A stretch of 64,000 nt of DNA, taken from NCBI RefSeq assembly GCF_008831285.2, contig NC_045140.1, positions 2,025,528 to 2,089,527 on the forward strand. Reading direction: 5' to 3'. The translations under genes were made by a program, and so were the position numbers. The DNA is from Nymphaea colorata (lineage: Eukaryota; Streptophyta; Magnoliopsida; Nymphaeales; Nymphaeaceae). Below, piece by piece: positions 11,741 to 23,850 of this stretch. Under the pieces are notes generated by a model. That model saw only the letters and a program-made list of their open reading frames with translations, was not told the DNA's origin and did no database searches. How positions within the stretch are numbered: the first letter of the stretch is position 1; each line of letters opens with the position of its first letter.

Positions 11741-13809
11741 GCTTTTCTCCGAAAGATTGTCTATGCGTGAAGGATTTTCAGTAAGATCCGGCGGAAAATC
11801 CAAAAGAATGACGCGACCGAACATCTAAAAAGTTTGTACGTCGAGAAGAAGCGTTTTCCCGAGTGGTCGTGCTTCAGCCAACAGTCTCCTTTCGAACTTG
11901 CTCCTTCGCAAGGCGGGTGTCGCTCGGTTCCTTATTTTCAAATGATTCTGCCGCGGGTAAGACGAGAGGGTCGTGGTTCCTCCAACATATTCTTCTTTCA
12001 TTCCAAAGAGGCTGGCAAATGATTCTCTAAAATCTGGGGAATTAATGCGCATCGTCTTGGTTCTTGCCGCAGTCTCCTCCTCTTCTAAAAGTGGGAATTT
12101 GATCCATCATCTTCTTTTGAAGGGCACACGACTCTTTTAGATTCCCCACGGAAGAGCACCATAAGGAATATGATGCCCCCCTTTTTTCCTAGGCATGCCT
12201 TTTCATCTTAGCAGATTCCAAATGGACACTTGTGCTTTTCTGCCCGTGGACATTGACAGATGTTGATTTCTTTTTTCCTTTTTTTTTTCTCTCCATATTG
12301 GTAACAAAGCAACTATTTTTTATATTTAGTGGTTCGAAAATTGGGAATGCCATTTAATTGGCATCGATTTTTATTCGCGTCTCTCCCTCTCCTTTGTGTT
12401 CATGTCTCTGACGGACGGTTCGCTTGATGACAATCTTCCTCGACTTGCAACCGTTTGTATGTTGCTGGACAACCCTTTTCCTTTCTCCTAGTCCTTGTTT
12501 AGGTGTTGCTTTAGTTTGAAGCAAATTACTTGCCTTGGTCATTCCTTGCTCATGGAGTTGGTTGTTCTTTTCTTGGAACTCTAGAAATTGAGCGACCAGC
12601 CACCTTCAGGTTGTTGGCCTTCATGCAGCTGTTGACATTTTTTCTCCCCTTCTATTTTGCTTTTTCTGTACTTGAATCTGGGGCGTGAATGGCTGAAGAG
12701 CCGGGTTAGTTGTTTGCTGGTTCTGTTTTTTCTTTTCTTTTTGATTAAATATTGTCCTCCTTGCATTTTATAGAGATGTGGTGTTATTGACAAACTGAGG
12801 AGACTGAATTCATCATCCTGTTATGATAAAAATTGGTGTCGTGTAGCTTGCCTAGAAATGGTGGTCCAACCTTCAGCCGATGCATATGCCAGAAAGATGT
12901 GAAAAATTTTGTTCGTCATGTTATGCTCTCTTTGTCCTTCCCTTTTAGCTTCTTCTGATGGAAAACTGTGGAGAATATTTTGCTCTGAACTTAATCCTGG
13001 TCCTCAGGGATAGGAAACTATAAGGTCTTTCTTCGAGAGTTCTATCTTCAACCAATTCGAAGGTCACATAAGAAGCATATATATTTTGGTCTCTAATTGA
13101 ACCACGTGATGTCCCCTTGCCTGTTGAATAGTTCTTAATAAGCCCATTGAAATCAATCTTTAGGTTCTTCTGATGTTTCCCAGCGTACCATCTTAATTTT
13201 CATCGTAATAATCATCATTTTTGACAAGAACAATCATGCTTTTCCCTAAAGCTTCCCAGTTCCCTGTAGAGTTGAGATGTTGTAGTGATTATGCTGTAGA
13301 TTTTGGCCATCTTTTTGCTAATCTAGTCAGTACTAATATCTAAATATTTTGCCATTTTTCATTGAAAATATCACCTCTTGTTTTTGTGATTGTTGATCTC
13401 GTAGTGAGTCTATGATTAATATGTTTATATCTTATTGTAAATATTCTGGACAATGAGCATTATTACCATTTGTAGCTGCACCTTTCTGCATTTCTGGTTT
13501 GAAGGGTTTCTCTGAAATCCTAAATCTCACTATATGGTTAATTTTTCAAAAATGTAGCAAGAAAGAACTAAAAAATGGAAATATTATAACTTTTGGCGAT
13601 AAAGTAATGCATTGAACATACTGCATTTTACAGCTCAGTAACCCCTCAGAAATTGTGTCCTTAATTTTGTCTGAACTTCTAGGTTTGTTTGCTTACTGTG
13701 CTAATACATCCAGCAAAGTCATGGTGCTTTTCATTGATTGTACCACTTGCCTTCTGGAAGCATCAATTAAGGTTCACGCTTTGACTTGCATGGTCCTCTT
13801 TTTTTACAG
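11741..13809 (+). other. Probable 5' region of the OTU gene (exons unresolved)
   Basis: A CpG-richer patch at about 11760-12060 has a short uORF-like frame (ATG near 11807) and a strong donor-like site CGCG|GTAAGA with exon end at 11956. It may be the first exon or 5' leader of the OTU gene. The OTU exon at 13810 needs an upstream exon ending in phase 1, which I could not identify. 12060-13800 is otherwise AT-rich and intron-like. Confidence 0.35.
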
Positions 13810-15553
13810 GTATTCCTGGGGATGGTAGATGCTTGTTTAGATCTGTTGTTCATGGTGCATGCTTGAGATTAGGAAAGCCTTCCCCGAGCGAAAGCCACGA
13901 AAAGGCATTGGCAGATGAACTCCGTGCAAAAGTGTGCTACTAAAGATCATCATGATATATTGTGTGCTTGTAACTGCTGATGTTTATCATCCTGTTTTGG
14001 GGTTCTGCAGCTTAATGCTGCTTTTGTGTTGTCTTAGTGACTGCATCTTTTGTCAAAAATTACTTGAAATGCATGACCAAGTGTTTGAAAATTTTCATAG
14101 GAAAATTCACAACCATACACGTAGAACGTTATTTTGCTTGTCTATTTTTAGGACCTCTTTTCGTCCATTAGTTTCCTTGACTCTTGTGCTAAACCTCATC
14201 TTACTTTTTGACGATCTTCTATAAATTAATGAAGTTCTAGAATCAGAATATCTTACATACTTGTCCCAGAGATCCTGTTGGATGAGATGGTTAACTACAA
14301 TTTGGAATGCATTGGAAGGCATCTAACTCAACCTTGTTAGTTCAAGAATTTTGTATCGTGGTAAATATGTAGATAACTGTTACTGATTCAAATAGTTAGC
14401 CGCTAAGTAACAGAGACATGGCTGGAAGGCTGCAGTGCCCATGTTGACACACTGACACGATGCACAAAGCAGTCTTGTTTTTTGCAGGTTTTTTTTGGTG
14501 GAATTTTGTATTTTTTTTGGAATTTTGGAATTTTTCATATTTTTTGTTATGTTTTCCATATTGATTGTAGAAGTCTGCATATTTTTTAAGGAATTTTGCA
14601 CACATATATGCATATATACCTTGCCGTATCCCCAAGTTCACAATTTTTAAAATGGTTGTGTCCATGCCCATATCGCCATTCCCATACCTGTACCAGTATC
14701 CACGTGACTTATCTTAACAATGCCTAAGATGCCATTTCAATGATATCAATATCATGATAATAGCCATTGTATGCACTTTAATTCATTATGTATGTGCTAA
14801 TAGAGCTTTGTACGCTGCTTTTACAGTCTAGGACCTAGGCAAAACTAAGGTAGAAAATAAGGGCATTTTGCACTGGAAAACCAGAGGATGCTGGGGGATT
14901 TTGTCCTTTTTTAAAAGGAAAGGCTGCATGTAAAACCAGCTTGCCAACTATCAATGCATTTAGTTTTTTTATTTTTCAGCTGCATAAAGCTGGGCCAGTG
15001 GACTAGGAGCACATGCCAGATCTCATATTTATTTTGGTTATTTCAGGCTTTGTTTTCACATATTTTAATCTTTTCCTATTCTAGTTAGTAGCTCTTGTGA
15101 TTCTGTAACTCTTTTTCTCTTGAATTATGATAGGTTGCAGATGAATTTGTTAAGAGGCGTGCAGACACAGAATGGTGCTCTCTCTCTCTCTCTCTCACAC
15201 ACACACATACACACACACACACACACGTGCACACTTACTTTTCTGTGTGTGTGTTTGCAAACTGAACTTCCGCTGTAAATGATGGTTTCATAATTTCATT
15301 TGTTCATCGTGCTTCACTATTTGTAGGTAATGGTGTTATATTCTTATGTTCATGCTGGTAATGGTGTTATATTCTTATGTTCATGCTTAATGTCTTTTGA
15401 AGGCCAAAAGGGTGGTCCTTTTACATGAGAAATCTTGATATGCGTGTCTGAAAATGTAAGGTAGCTGAGATTTTACTTTAAAATCCATGGATTTGGACAT
15501 GGCAATGATAAAAGAAAAATGTGGGTATGGGGGTACAGCAAGGTATGCATAAA

Positions 15554-15591
<38 letters not shown>

Positions 15592-18500
15592 AGAAAATAG
15601 TTTTATAAGTTCATCCATAATCCATTGTGCTTAAAGATAGAAAAATGAAAGCCTTAAAAAAGAATGGTTTGGATCTGGATCTGGTCCAGCTCTGAAACAT
15701 GAAGTACCTAGTACCTATAAGTATCTGTGTCCCTAAGTTGCTATATCGACACTGGCACATCACCCAGGATCGAATATTCATGTGATTTAGCTGCATATTT
15801 AAGCTTCATTGTGCAGACAGTCACAAATATCAGTGCTATTTTCAAAACATCGTTATGGTGTGGCTGTGGCCAGAAAATAATCCACAATGGAATCTGTGTG
15901 ATATTTTGAAAATATTGTCAATATCACAACTTTGCTGTTTTCAGTAAACATTTTAGTATATTTTAGACTTTTCAGTTTTGTTTGACATTTTGATTACTAT
16001 TTTGACTAATACCTACGTTTTTCTAAGAAAATCAGTAAATAACTCATACTTTCATAAGTTTTCTTTCTTTTTCTATTTTTTTGAGTTCATCAGATTTTCA
16101 TGAGAACAATGTATTTTTGGTTAATACTGTAGAACAACCTCACTGATAAAAACTCAACAATTATATTTATAACTATGACTGTGCATCTATGCACCTTATT
16201 AGGTTTCCCAAGTAGTTGAACATGGTAAAGCCGTAAAGGCTAGTAACCTAATTAGGGTCTAAGTGCACCTTAATGGTAAGCTGCTTATTATTTGATTGTA
16301 CACGTGATGACATCAAACACAGTTTTCTTAAGTGGGAAAGTATATTTTGAAAATGGGAAATCATAGAGCCATAGAGGTATTCAATTGGAAAAAGGTTTTT
16401 GAAACTATGCTTGTTTTGGAAAAGTGGAAGCTTTATGGCATCTAAGTTATCTGAACTTGTGTAACTTTGTAATTTTTTGTCAGTATCCTGCCTCAGTTTC
16501 AGTTGTTCCATAAATGGAAGCAAAATGTGACTATGGCTCTCCAGACCTTCCTACAGAAAGCCTAGTACAAGCATAATTAGGCATGTATTCTGAAAGGTTG
16601 TTGCACTGTAATTGGACTCTGAAACCAACAGATATTCTGAGCTACCTTGTGGTGCAACTCTTTGAGCAATATTCTTTCCAAAAGTATGTAAAAGTAAGTG
16701 CACATAGAGGACTGTTAATAGGGAACTTCGTTTTTGGTTCAATATTATGCTGTGCCCTTCCGGGTGAATAGGGTTTCAGGCCAAACCCTCCACCCAATCA
16801 ATCCCTCATCCCCCTAGGGTACAGGGTTTATTTTCAGTGCCTTGGGGTGCCGCCTTTGCTGTGTTTCAACTTGCACGTCAGTGGCCTTCCTTTTGCAGCA
16901 TAGAGGGTTGATGCCGCGGGGAATTATGATGTGCCCTTCATCATCCACAGATATGCCTAGGGTTGTGGTCCTCTAGGTTTATCTCAGAAATGATGGATAT
17001 ACAAAATCATTTCTACATAGCGTGAGTAGTTTTACATCTTTGATATTCATAAAAAGAAATACAATGTTCTACATGCTGGTTAGAATTATAGGTAGATGAG
17101 GCCTATTTGCAACCAAGGAGAAGCTTACCCCAAAGCCTTTAATATAAGCATAATTAGGCATGTGATTTTGGGAGGTTGTTGCACTGTATTAGGACTCAAA
17201 CCAACAGATATTCTAACTTACCTTGCATCCTGACTCTTTTAGCTATTTCTTTCCAAAAGAATATGTATAGGTAAGTGCACATAGAGGAGAAGGCCTGTGA
17301 ATGGGAAGTTTGTTTAGTTCAATATTTTGTTGAGCCCTTCATCATCCACTACCTACGCTTGTGGAGTTGTCGTCCTCTAGTTTTATCTCAGACTAATGCA
17401 TATAGCGTGAATAGTTCTGATATTATTCATGAAGTGAAGTATGAGGCACTGCATGTTGGTTAGAGTTGTTCTGGAGATGTGGCCTATATGCTACCAAGGC
17501 AAAATTTACTCGAGAGACCCTAAAATTGGGCGTGCAGTTCTGAGTGGTTGGTACACTGTAATAGGACTCAAACCAACAGATATTAAGTTGCCTTGCAGTG
17601 TCACTCTTTGAGTTATATTCTTTCCAAAAGAGGATGTACAAGAAAGTGCACATACTGGACGTGGTCTGTGAACAGGAAAGTTTGTTTGATTCATTTTGTT
17701 GAGTCCTTCATCATCCACAGATACATGTAGGTTTGTGGACCTGTAGTCCTATAGTCTCAGTAATGATGGGTATACAAAAACGTAACTCCCTAGCATGAGT
17801 AATTCCTGATATTATTCATGAAATGAAGTACGAGGCACCATATGCTGCTTAGAATTGTTGGGTAGATGTGGCCTATATGCAACCATGGCAAAGTTTAACT
17901 TCGCAAACCTGCAACTACTATATGTCCTGCGTTGGCTGATTTCCTGTAAATTAATGTTGTGCAACTGAAGTAGGTTGTTAAGTTCATCTGGAATTATGTC
18001 TTTTGTTAGTTATCATACTCTTGATTATCATTCAACTGAAGTGATCATTTTTTTGTTCTTTTCTTCCTCATCAGGTTTCTAGAGTGTGATTTCGATTCAT
18101 ACATCAAGCACATTCGAAAACCTCACACTTGGGGAGGAGAACCAGAACTCCTCATGGCTACTCATGTACTCAAGTGAGTGATTGTAATTTACTTTTAAAG
18201 TCTTCATTAGTTCCTTCTATGCTAATGATATGTTTGTTGTTGTTTTCGTGGAGTTCACCAGAGTGCCAATTACAGTTTATATGCGTGAGAAAAGTTCAGA
18301 GAGCCTCATAGTTATATCAGAATATGGTCAAGAGTATGGGAGACAAAATCCAATTCGAGTTCTTTATCATGGTTATGGACATTACGATGCATTGCAGGTC
18401 TCACCTAATGGAGCACAATCCAAGTGGTAAGTTAATTATGGTTCTTTAGCAATTTGAAAATGAGCTAAAGAATAAGCTTTTTGTTGCTAATTTACTAAGT

Positions 18501-19313
18501 TTCTGAGAGGAAGTGGTGCACTGGAATGTGAGAAATGACAATGGTCCACTTTCTTGCTCATGGTTCAGTATTCTGATGTTTTCTTCCAAGTCATGACTCC
18601 TATATATCTTAAGCCTTGAATGCCAGAGGAGTAAAATTTCGTCCTAGCAGTCCGCCAGGAGCTTAGGTCATACCAGTTATACAATAATACGAGATGGTCT
18701 GTCATGCCCTTGTTAAGACTTAAGAGGTGTTCAAGTCAAGGGAATAGCAACCATGAGTTGCATTCCCTTCCATACCTTCACTTAGGGGCATTTGACACGC
18801 GTTACAACTTGGGTAAAAGAAACACAAATGATTTTTCCAAATTTTTACCAAGCTGACATAATTGCAACAGAATCCTTTGTTCTGTGAACATGGTGATCTG
18901 TTCTTCAGTTGGACGTCCCCGTAAAGGCTGTCATGCTCTTAATGAGTTGCCCTTGCCTGCAAGCCAATAAAGATCTTTGATGAAAAGTGCTTGGACTTCA
19001 AGGGCCATAAATTTTAAGCCCAGGCCCAGGCTGATTATTCATTCTATTACCAAGTGCACCAAATTCTCTACCTAGTACCAGTCTTTTACGATTTTCTGCT
19101 GTTTTTTGCTATTGCTAGTTCATTTGTAGGGGTGATAGGAGTTTCTGGTTCCCACTCTGCTTTTTCTTTTATTTATTTATTTTTTATGTGTTGGCAAACT
19201 GAATCACTGATTTCCCAGCCTTGCTTAACATTCAACTTTTCCATTGTTAATGATTGCGTCATGATCTTACATTAGCTTTCTCTTGGTTCTTTGACAGGTT
19301 CAGAAAGAGATGA
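13810..19313 (+). CDS. OTU-domain cysteine protease (deubiquitinase), N-terminus unresolved
   Basis: Five exons: 13810-13931, 15134-15174, 18075-18173, 18262-18426 and 19298-19313. Junctions are consistent and GT-AG. The joined product reads [G]IPGDGRCLFRSVVHGACL ... VADEFVKRRADTEW-FLECDFDSYI ... PHTWGGEPELLMATHVLK-VPITVYM ... NPIRVLYHGYGHYDALQ ... SKWFRKR-stop. The catalytic set is present: Asp and Cys in GDGRCLF, and His in YGHYD. The central WGGEPELLMA block marks the plant OTU3/OTU4-like group as I know it. Such enzymes remove ubiquitin from conjugates. The first exon starts in phase 1, so at least one upstream exon exists but was not found. Introns are 1202, 2900, 88 and 871 bp; the 2.9-kb intron holds a three-copy repeat array with a SINE-like insertion. 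Confidence 0.9.
14370..14700. repeat. Dispersed repeat fragment in OTU intron
   Basis: Has the words GACACACTGACACGATGC and, near 14700, GTATCCACGTG on either side of a T-rich core. It resembles parts of 15480-15780 (TACAGCAAGGTATGC ... GTATCTGTGTCCC) and, less clearly, 41205-41510. Probably a decayed non-autonomous element; class unknown. Confidence 0.35.
15179..15226. repeat. (CT)n(CA)n compound microsatellite
   Basis: Lies five bases inside the 2.9-kb OTU intron, just after the donor at 15175-15176. Confidence 0.9.
15326..15387. repeat. 31-bp perfect tandem duplication
   Basis: Two copies starting at 15326 and 15357 (GGTAATGGTGTTATATTC...), intronic. Confidence 0.93.
15558..15589. repeat. 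(TA)n microsatellite
   Basis: About 16 units in the OTU intron, inside a region resembling the repeat at 14370-14700. Confidence 0.9.
16571..17905. repeat. Three-copy tandem repeat array in the OTU intron
   Basis: Diverged direct copies start at about 16571, 17158 and 17519. Shared words include GGTTGTTGCACTGTA, GACTC(T)(G)AAACCAACAGATATT, TTCTTTCCAAAAG, AAGTGCACATA, CCCTTCATCATCCAC and GTGGCCTATATGC. The unit is about 360 bp in copies 2 and 3; copy 1 is longer because it carries an insertion and other indels. No coding capacity. Confidence 0.9.
16761..16922 (-). mobile_element. SINE-like insertion with about 17-bp target-site duplication
   Basis: A 162-bp insertion in copy 1 of the intronic array. 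It is flanked by ATTATG(C/A)TGTGCCCTTC at 16744-16760 and 16923-16939 (one mismatch in 17). Copies 2 and 3 of the array lack it and show the empty site. The long, variable-length TSD and absence of inverted ends fit target-primed retroposition. Part of it matches 51505-51630 (CCAAGTTG-type block: AACTTGC(A/G)(C/T)G, then (A)GTGG(C)CTTCCTTT / AATGGTCCTCTTTA). Orientation is taken from the tRNA-like head of that second copy. Confidence 0.65.
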
Positions 19314-20517
19314 AGGACAAGTGAAAAATCATGATATAACAAATAAAGGACTGGTTTTATGGTACACAAGTTAATTGTTTTCGTTTAATTCCATGATTGA
19401 AGTTTGCACGGAGTCCTGTTCTTCGCATTCACTTACAAAACAAGTGGGGACTGCTTCAAGGTGCCCTGCGGAAAAGTTTGGTAGCTATCTCCTCTTCGTG
19501 AAGAAAGGTCCCTAAGGAGAGTCACGAAGAAATTGGTGGCTTCTGTTTCTGTAGTTACCCTGAGTTTATTTGCCTCGACCTCCATAAACGTTCCTACATT
19601 CATTCTCGTTAGTCCAGACTTCTCTTGCCATAAATGGAGGAACTTTGTTTGCCTCTTCAATACTTCAGCAAAAGAAGGCCGCCTAAAGATTCCGGTCCAA
19701 CAGCCTCCATTTGCAGGTGTCGTCTTTACCACTTAAGAAGGATAGACACATAAGTATGCGAGGGTTGCATGACTAAACAATGCAAGTAAGTTCACGATCT
19801 TCTTCATCAAATTAATATACCATATTCACATAAATCAAAGAATAACCAGCATTTATAAAACTACATACAAAAACCCATTTAAGCTCGTTTTTCTCTTGGC
19901 ATCTCTTTTTAGTTCAAACCAAACATAATTTCACGCATAAAGAGACCTCTTTTAATTTCTACTGGCTTTCATGTGGGCATTGTCACGTGTCTCTGGATCT
20001 GCAGCAGTTTTAACATGTAAATTCCTCCATAATCGGTATCTTTTATTATAGGGGCTGTTCCGGGTGTTAACTGCTGCAAAAGGGGTTATTGATAAAAGTA
20101 GACAATAGCTGCGGTTTACTACAGGCACCAAAAGCAGACCTAAGATGAAATATTCATTTTATTGACCCAACATATTACCTACAGTAGCTTATCAATCTTT
20201 CTCCAATTGGACCCAAGAGCGGCCTGCTTGCACTAAAGAAGATATATTCAACGAAACCCAAAACGTTACTTACCTTATAGCAAATCAAAATTTAGCTTTG
20301 AGTTGATTAGCAAAGTTTTTTATTTTTATTTACTTGTTTAGTCAATTTATTGATAACTACCATCTTGGTCTTTCCACAACTTTCCGCAACAACTAGTGAT
20401 GCATGATATGTATCAATGCACTCATGTCGAACGTTCTAAAGTAAGCGGAACGTTCTAAAGTAAGTGGCTGGAACGTATTTTGGATTCAGAACGGCAACCA
20501 TATTCATCACGGTAGTT
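19314..20517. other. Spacer downstream of the OTU gene
   Basis: Probable 3' UTR of the OTU gene, then AT-rich spacer. The only structure seen is a 99-codon minus frame at 19433-19732. Confidence 0.45.
19433..19732 (-). pseudogene. Possible retroelement (LINE ORF1/DUF4283-like) coding fragment
   Basis: A 99-codon frame containing RRPSFAEVLKRQ. Plant LINE-associated DUF4283 proteins often have a similar SFAEV(L/V)K stretch before a zinc knuckle. Nothing further in the frame is recognisable and no flanking exon was found, so this rests on one short motif. Confidence 0.22.
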
Positions 20518-20785
20518 GGGGGGGTGAGCGAGAGGTGTTAACCCCCACCGCCCAAGCAAGGCCCGAACCCCCACCGCCCAAGCAAGGCCCGAAGGCCCCC
20601 CCATTCCCCCTGCCTCCGGGGTCCTGAGCTGCGTCGGTGTCAGCAATAGCAGCGGTGCACCCTTCAACTTGGATGCCGCGTCCTACCGCCTTAAGACACA
20701 GGAACATAGCGCCCACGGGAATCGAACTAGAGACCTGCTTTAATACAGGCCCCTAGCTCGATCAGCTACGCTATGCCCCTTGAGG
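20518..20785 (-). mobile_element. SINE with 13-bp target-site duplication
   Basis: Read on the minus strand, the element begins with a tRNA-like head: A-box-like GGGGCATAGCGTAGCTGATC and B-box-like CTAGTTCGATTCCC. A GC-rich body follows that contains a 26-bp duplication (CCCGAACCCCCACCGCCCAAG region, 20540-20595). It is bounded by perfect 13-bp direct repeats CATCACGGTAGTT at 20505-20517 and 20786-20798. The 3' end is C-rich and not poly(A). Part of the body recurs at 57835-57921. It has no coding capacity, so it would depend on a LINE. Confidence 0.85.
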
Positions 20786-21039
20786 CATCACGGTAGTTAT
20801 CGGGACATGAATTCTCTACCAAAGTCACTGCATATTCATGTAACATAATTTTGTCAAAAAGGCCCACAATTCTCTCTCTCTCACACACACATATGTATAT
20901 GCTTCGCGGATTTCTCCCTTCGGATTTGGATGAAGAAATCGTCCATCCTCACACATGCATCAGGCGGTATCTTTAATCATGTCCGCCCGATGCAATGCAT
21001 GAAGAGGTGGTGATTGGATGAAACTTTGGATGGCGGGAG

Positions 21040-21078
<39 letters not shown>

Positions 21079-22158
21079 GATACTTATTTTGGATATTCAC
21101 GCTTTAATTTAGTTCTCTATACCTTTATTTTGATTTTTCAAATCAATTGCTCTTTTCTCCATCTATTTTAGTTCAAATTCCCTACAAATTTCAATTCAAC
21201 ACGCCTTGAAGTAAAATAGTTTTGAGCTGCTTTAAGGACAGCAGAAACATTAACTCTATAGATTCTGCAAGAACTATGCGCCATTACCATGTACATCAAA
21301 CTTTTATGCACCTTCTTACCTTCCCTATGTGCCTTCTCCAAAGAACCACTTGAGCCTCCATTGTCCATCCAAATTCACATGGAAAACCAAGCCCTTGAAC
21401 CTTCATCTCAGTAAGATGAGCCCGCACCGAATGAACCAACCCCATTGTTGAACTGTCTTCCAGTGCCCACTGTCATTCGACTCATGCTTCATCTAAAAAA
21501 ATCCTACTAGAATTCACATTGTGATCACAAGATGTGTGGATGAAATTTGAATTCAAAGGACCTATTATGCTTATAACTATTATATTTCATCATGTTTTCA
21601 AAGCCAAGTTGTTTCTATTGTGAAGCCAAATTCCAGCAGGACTGGGTAACAATAGCAGAATCAATATTGGAAGTCCTCTACAAAAATAGTATATTCTTGG
21701 ACCTCGTTTACATTATTAGCACCTTGTGCCTGTTTTGGATGCCGAGCTAGCCAAGATCATGTCCAATTTAATTTAGATTTTTAATAACAATGTTTGAGAG
21801 ATCTCATACAGAATTCTGTAAAAAAATTTCCACCAAAGTTTGGGCTAACTGTATTACTTGTTGGAAATTAAAGTCCCGAACTCAACAAGGTCTCATTTTA
21901 TCCGAAAGAAGATATATTCATGAAAGGGAAACAAAATGACCGATCCCTTCGAATTCCCAATGCAATCTTGTCTAGACATGCAGCCTGCATATATACGAGG
22001 ATGAAAATCTCATTAGCCAAGTGGATAGGAGCATTATAATATTTCACATTCATCAATCTTGACATAAACTAAGATGCGTGAATAAGGCTTGTGATCAATT
22101 TATGCACCAGCCAAACTGAGCATAATGAATCATGCCAAACACAAAATGAATTGCCTTA
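20786..22158. other. Intergenic spacer
   Basis: Holds a CT/CA tract near 20874-20890 and a (TA)n tract at 21042-21075. Otherwise no gene or element is supported. Confidence 0.5.
21042..21075. repeat. (AT)n microsatellite
   Basis: About 17 AT units. Confidence 0.92.
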
Positions 22159-22300
22159 GGGGCTCTTTGATAATAGTAATTGGTTGTTACTGTTTCATGA
22201 ATCGAAAAAAAAAAATGAGTCAAATTTATGAAACATTGTGACCATGAATCTCTCCATTTCTTAGGACAGTAACAAGAAGTTACTACTCTCAAATAACCCC
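22159..22300. mobile_element. Tourist-like (PIF/Harbinger) MITE
   Basis: 142 bp bounded by TTA at 22156-22158 and 22301-22303. The ends are imperfect inverted repeats of about 34 bp: GGGGCTCTTTGATAATAGTAA on the left against GGGGTTATTTGAGAGTAGTAA from the right. A TTA target site plus a GGG-type terminal inverted repeat is the Tourist signature. No coding capacity. Confidence 0.82.
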
Positions 22301-22591
22301 TTAAGGTTGCATAATTTTAAGAGAAGCTTCAATTGATTATGATTCGCTTACAGGGGAATGCTAAAGTGTTTAGTTAACTGTAAGAACAATGGAGATACGA
22401 GTGTGAAGAAGATCTCGACCAATTCAGTTAAAGATCTAGCAATTAGGCAACATTAATAAATTAACAAGGACAAACAAGTCTACCGTAGAGAGAAAATTAT
22501 TGAGTAATAAAGAAATGATCTAAAATAAACAGCAAAAAATTTCTAGGCAATTCTGATGAAGAACCAAAGAATATCTTAGATCCTAGAATAG

Positions 22592-23040
22592 TGAAATGAC
22601 CCGAGCTCAGGCTCTTGGTCCGACAAATCCCAACCCTCCCCCTTGCAGTTTTAGTTCCAACCCGAAAAGCAGTATGACAATTTACAACTCCCTTACAAGC
22701 CATTGACAATATCTCCCAATATCTTCAATAAGGAACTAAACATCTCAAAATGGGGTGTTACAATTTACGCCCTCTTAAGGTACACAAGTCCTTGCATGTG
22801 AGACTCTAGGTCTGAGTGTTGAACCGTGCTCAGATGCCATTGAAAAAACTCGACCCACTTCTAAACCTATCTTAGGTCGTTGGTTCGACAGATCCCAATC
22901 CACCTCCTGACAATTTTAGTTTCAATCCCAAAAAGTTAGAAACTATGACAACCAACCATTTAACAGTCTCTTTTATATGTCATTCAAATCTCTCACCATG
23001 TTCAATATGAATAAAACCTCATGAACCAAATAAAAACCAG
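22592..23040 (-). mobile_element. TRIM (miniature LTR retrotransposon), minus orientation
   Basis: Two diverged direct LTRs of roughly 170-200 bp flank a 77-bp interior. On the minus strand: 5' LTR about 23040-22840; primer-binding-like site TGGCATCTGAGC at 22839-22828 (compare TGGTATCAGAGC for initiator-Met tRNA); purine tract AAGAGGGCG; 3' LTR starting TGTAACACCCC at 22762 and ending near 22592. The interior and LTRs align with the element at 42494-42862 (shared GGTTCAACACT / GATTCAACACT, TTGGGAT, ACCAAGAGCC). No protein is encoded. The outer edge of the 5' LTR is approximate. Confidence 0.75.
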
Positions 23041-23564
23041 GTCAGTGGAGGCAGGCGGCGTCAGACGGACAAATACAAAAGAGTTGTACTGTTTTCACAG
23101 TGTGAAGCTTCTTTTCTTGTGGTTTTAAAAAGGGTAAAAGCAGTTACCTGTGTAGATGAATAAATAAGCTGGGAAACGGTAAAAAGGCCAGTGAGTTTCA
23201 TGAATGGACACTTCCAGTTCCTTTTACTCACCGTAGCTAAGGCAATGTTGACTGTGCTCCACTCATCAAGTTCCTGCCGGATAACAAGATAATAATTGAA
23301 GTCTACACTTTCTTCTGTTGCTTTACTCCCAGGGATCGCTTTTTCTCTATTCTATAGTTGCGTGCAAACTATATCAAGCAATCCAACGTGTGATGTTAAG
23401 CAGACTCCTGTGAGTAGTTAGCGAATCATTAATATTTTTTGCTTTTGAATCGTGCCCAAAGTTATTTCTTGTGGTTGCCCGCTAACCAAGCAACAACCAC
23501 TTTTAGTGACACCATGGATCCATATATTATAGTCGCAAAAACGTATTTTTTTTCCCAACAAGTT

Positions 23565-23850
23565 TAAACCGGGAAAAACAAGTTAGTCCAATAAAGCAAC
23601 AAAAAACACTTTTTTTTTTTGAGAAACCGCTATTTTTGGGTTTTTTCATTTTGGGCATTTGTCATTTTTTTTGAATGCCAAACTGTTTGGTTTCATTTTC
23701 TAATTTTTATTTGTGGCATATCCGCTGTTGTTGTCTCATTAATTTCTCATTTATTTTATTTTTTTATAACTTTTAAGATTTTTTTTTCATTTTTTCAAGC
23801 TTGCCAAAAATTATACCCAGAAAAAACTCAGTTTAAAACATGAAAGGGCA
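23565..23850. repeat. T-rich dispersed repeat, related to 2314-2680
   Basis: Shares the ordered words TTTCTCATTTATTTTATTTTT, GCCAAAAATTATACCCAG and GTTTAAAAC with the block in the PUB intron. Confidence 0.45.

Noticed and set aside
20700-20785. Considered as a genuine tRNA gene on the minus strand
   Set aside because: A/B-box words are present but the acceptor stem does not pair and the sequence runs on into a SINE body with a target-site duplication.
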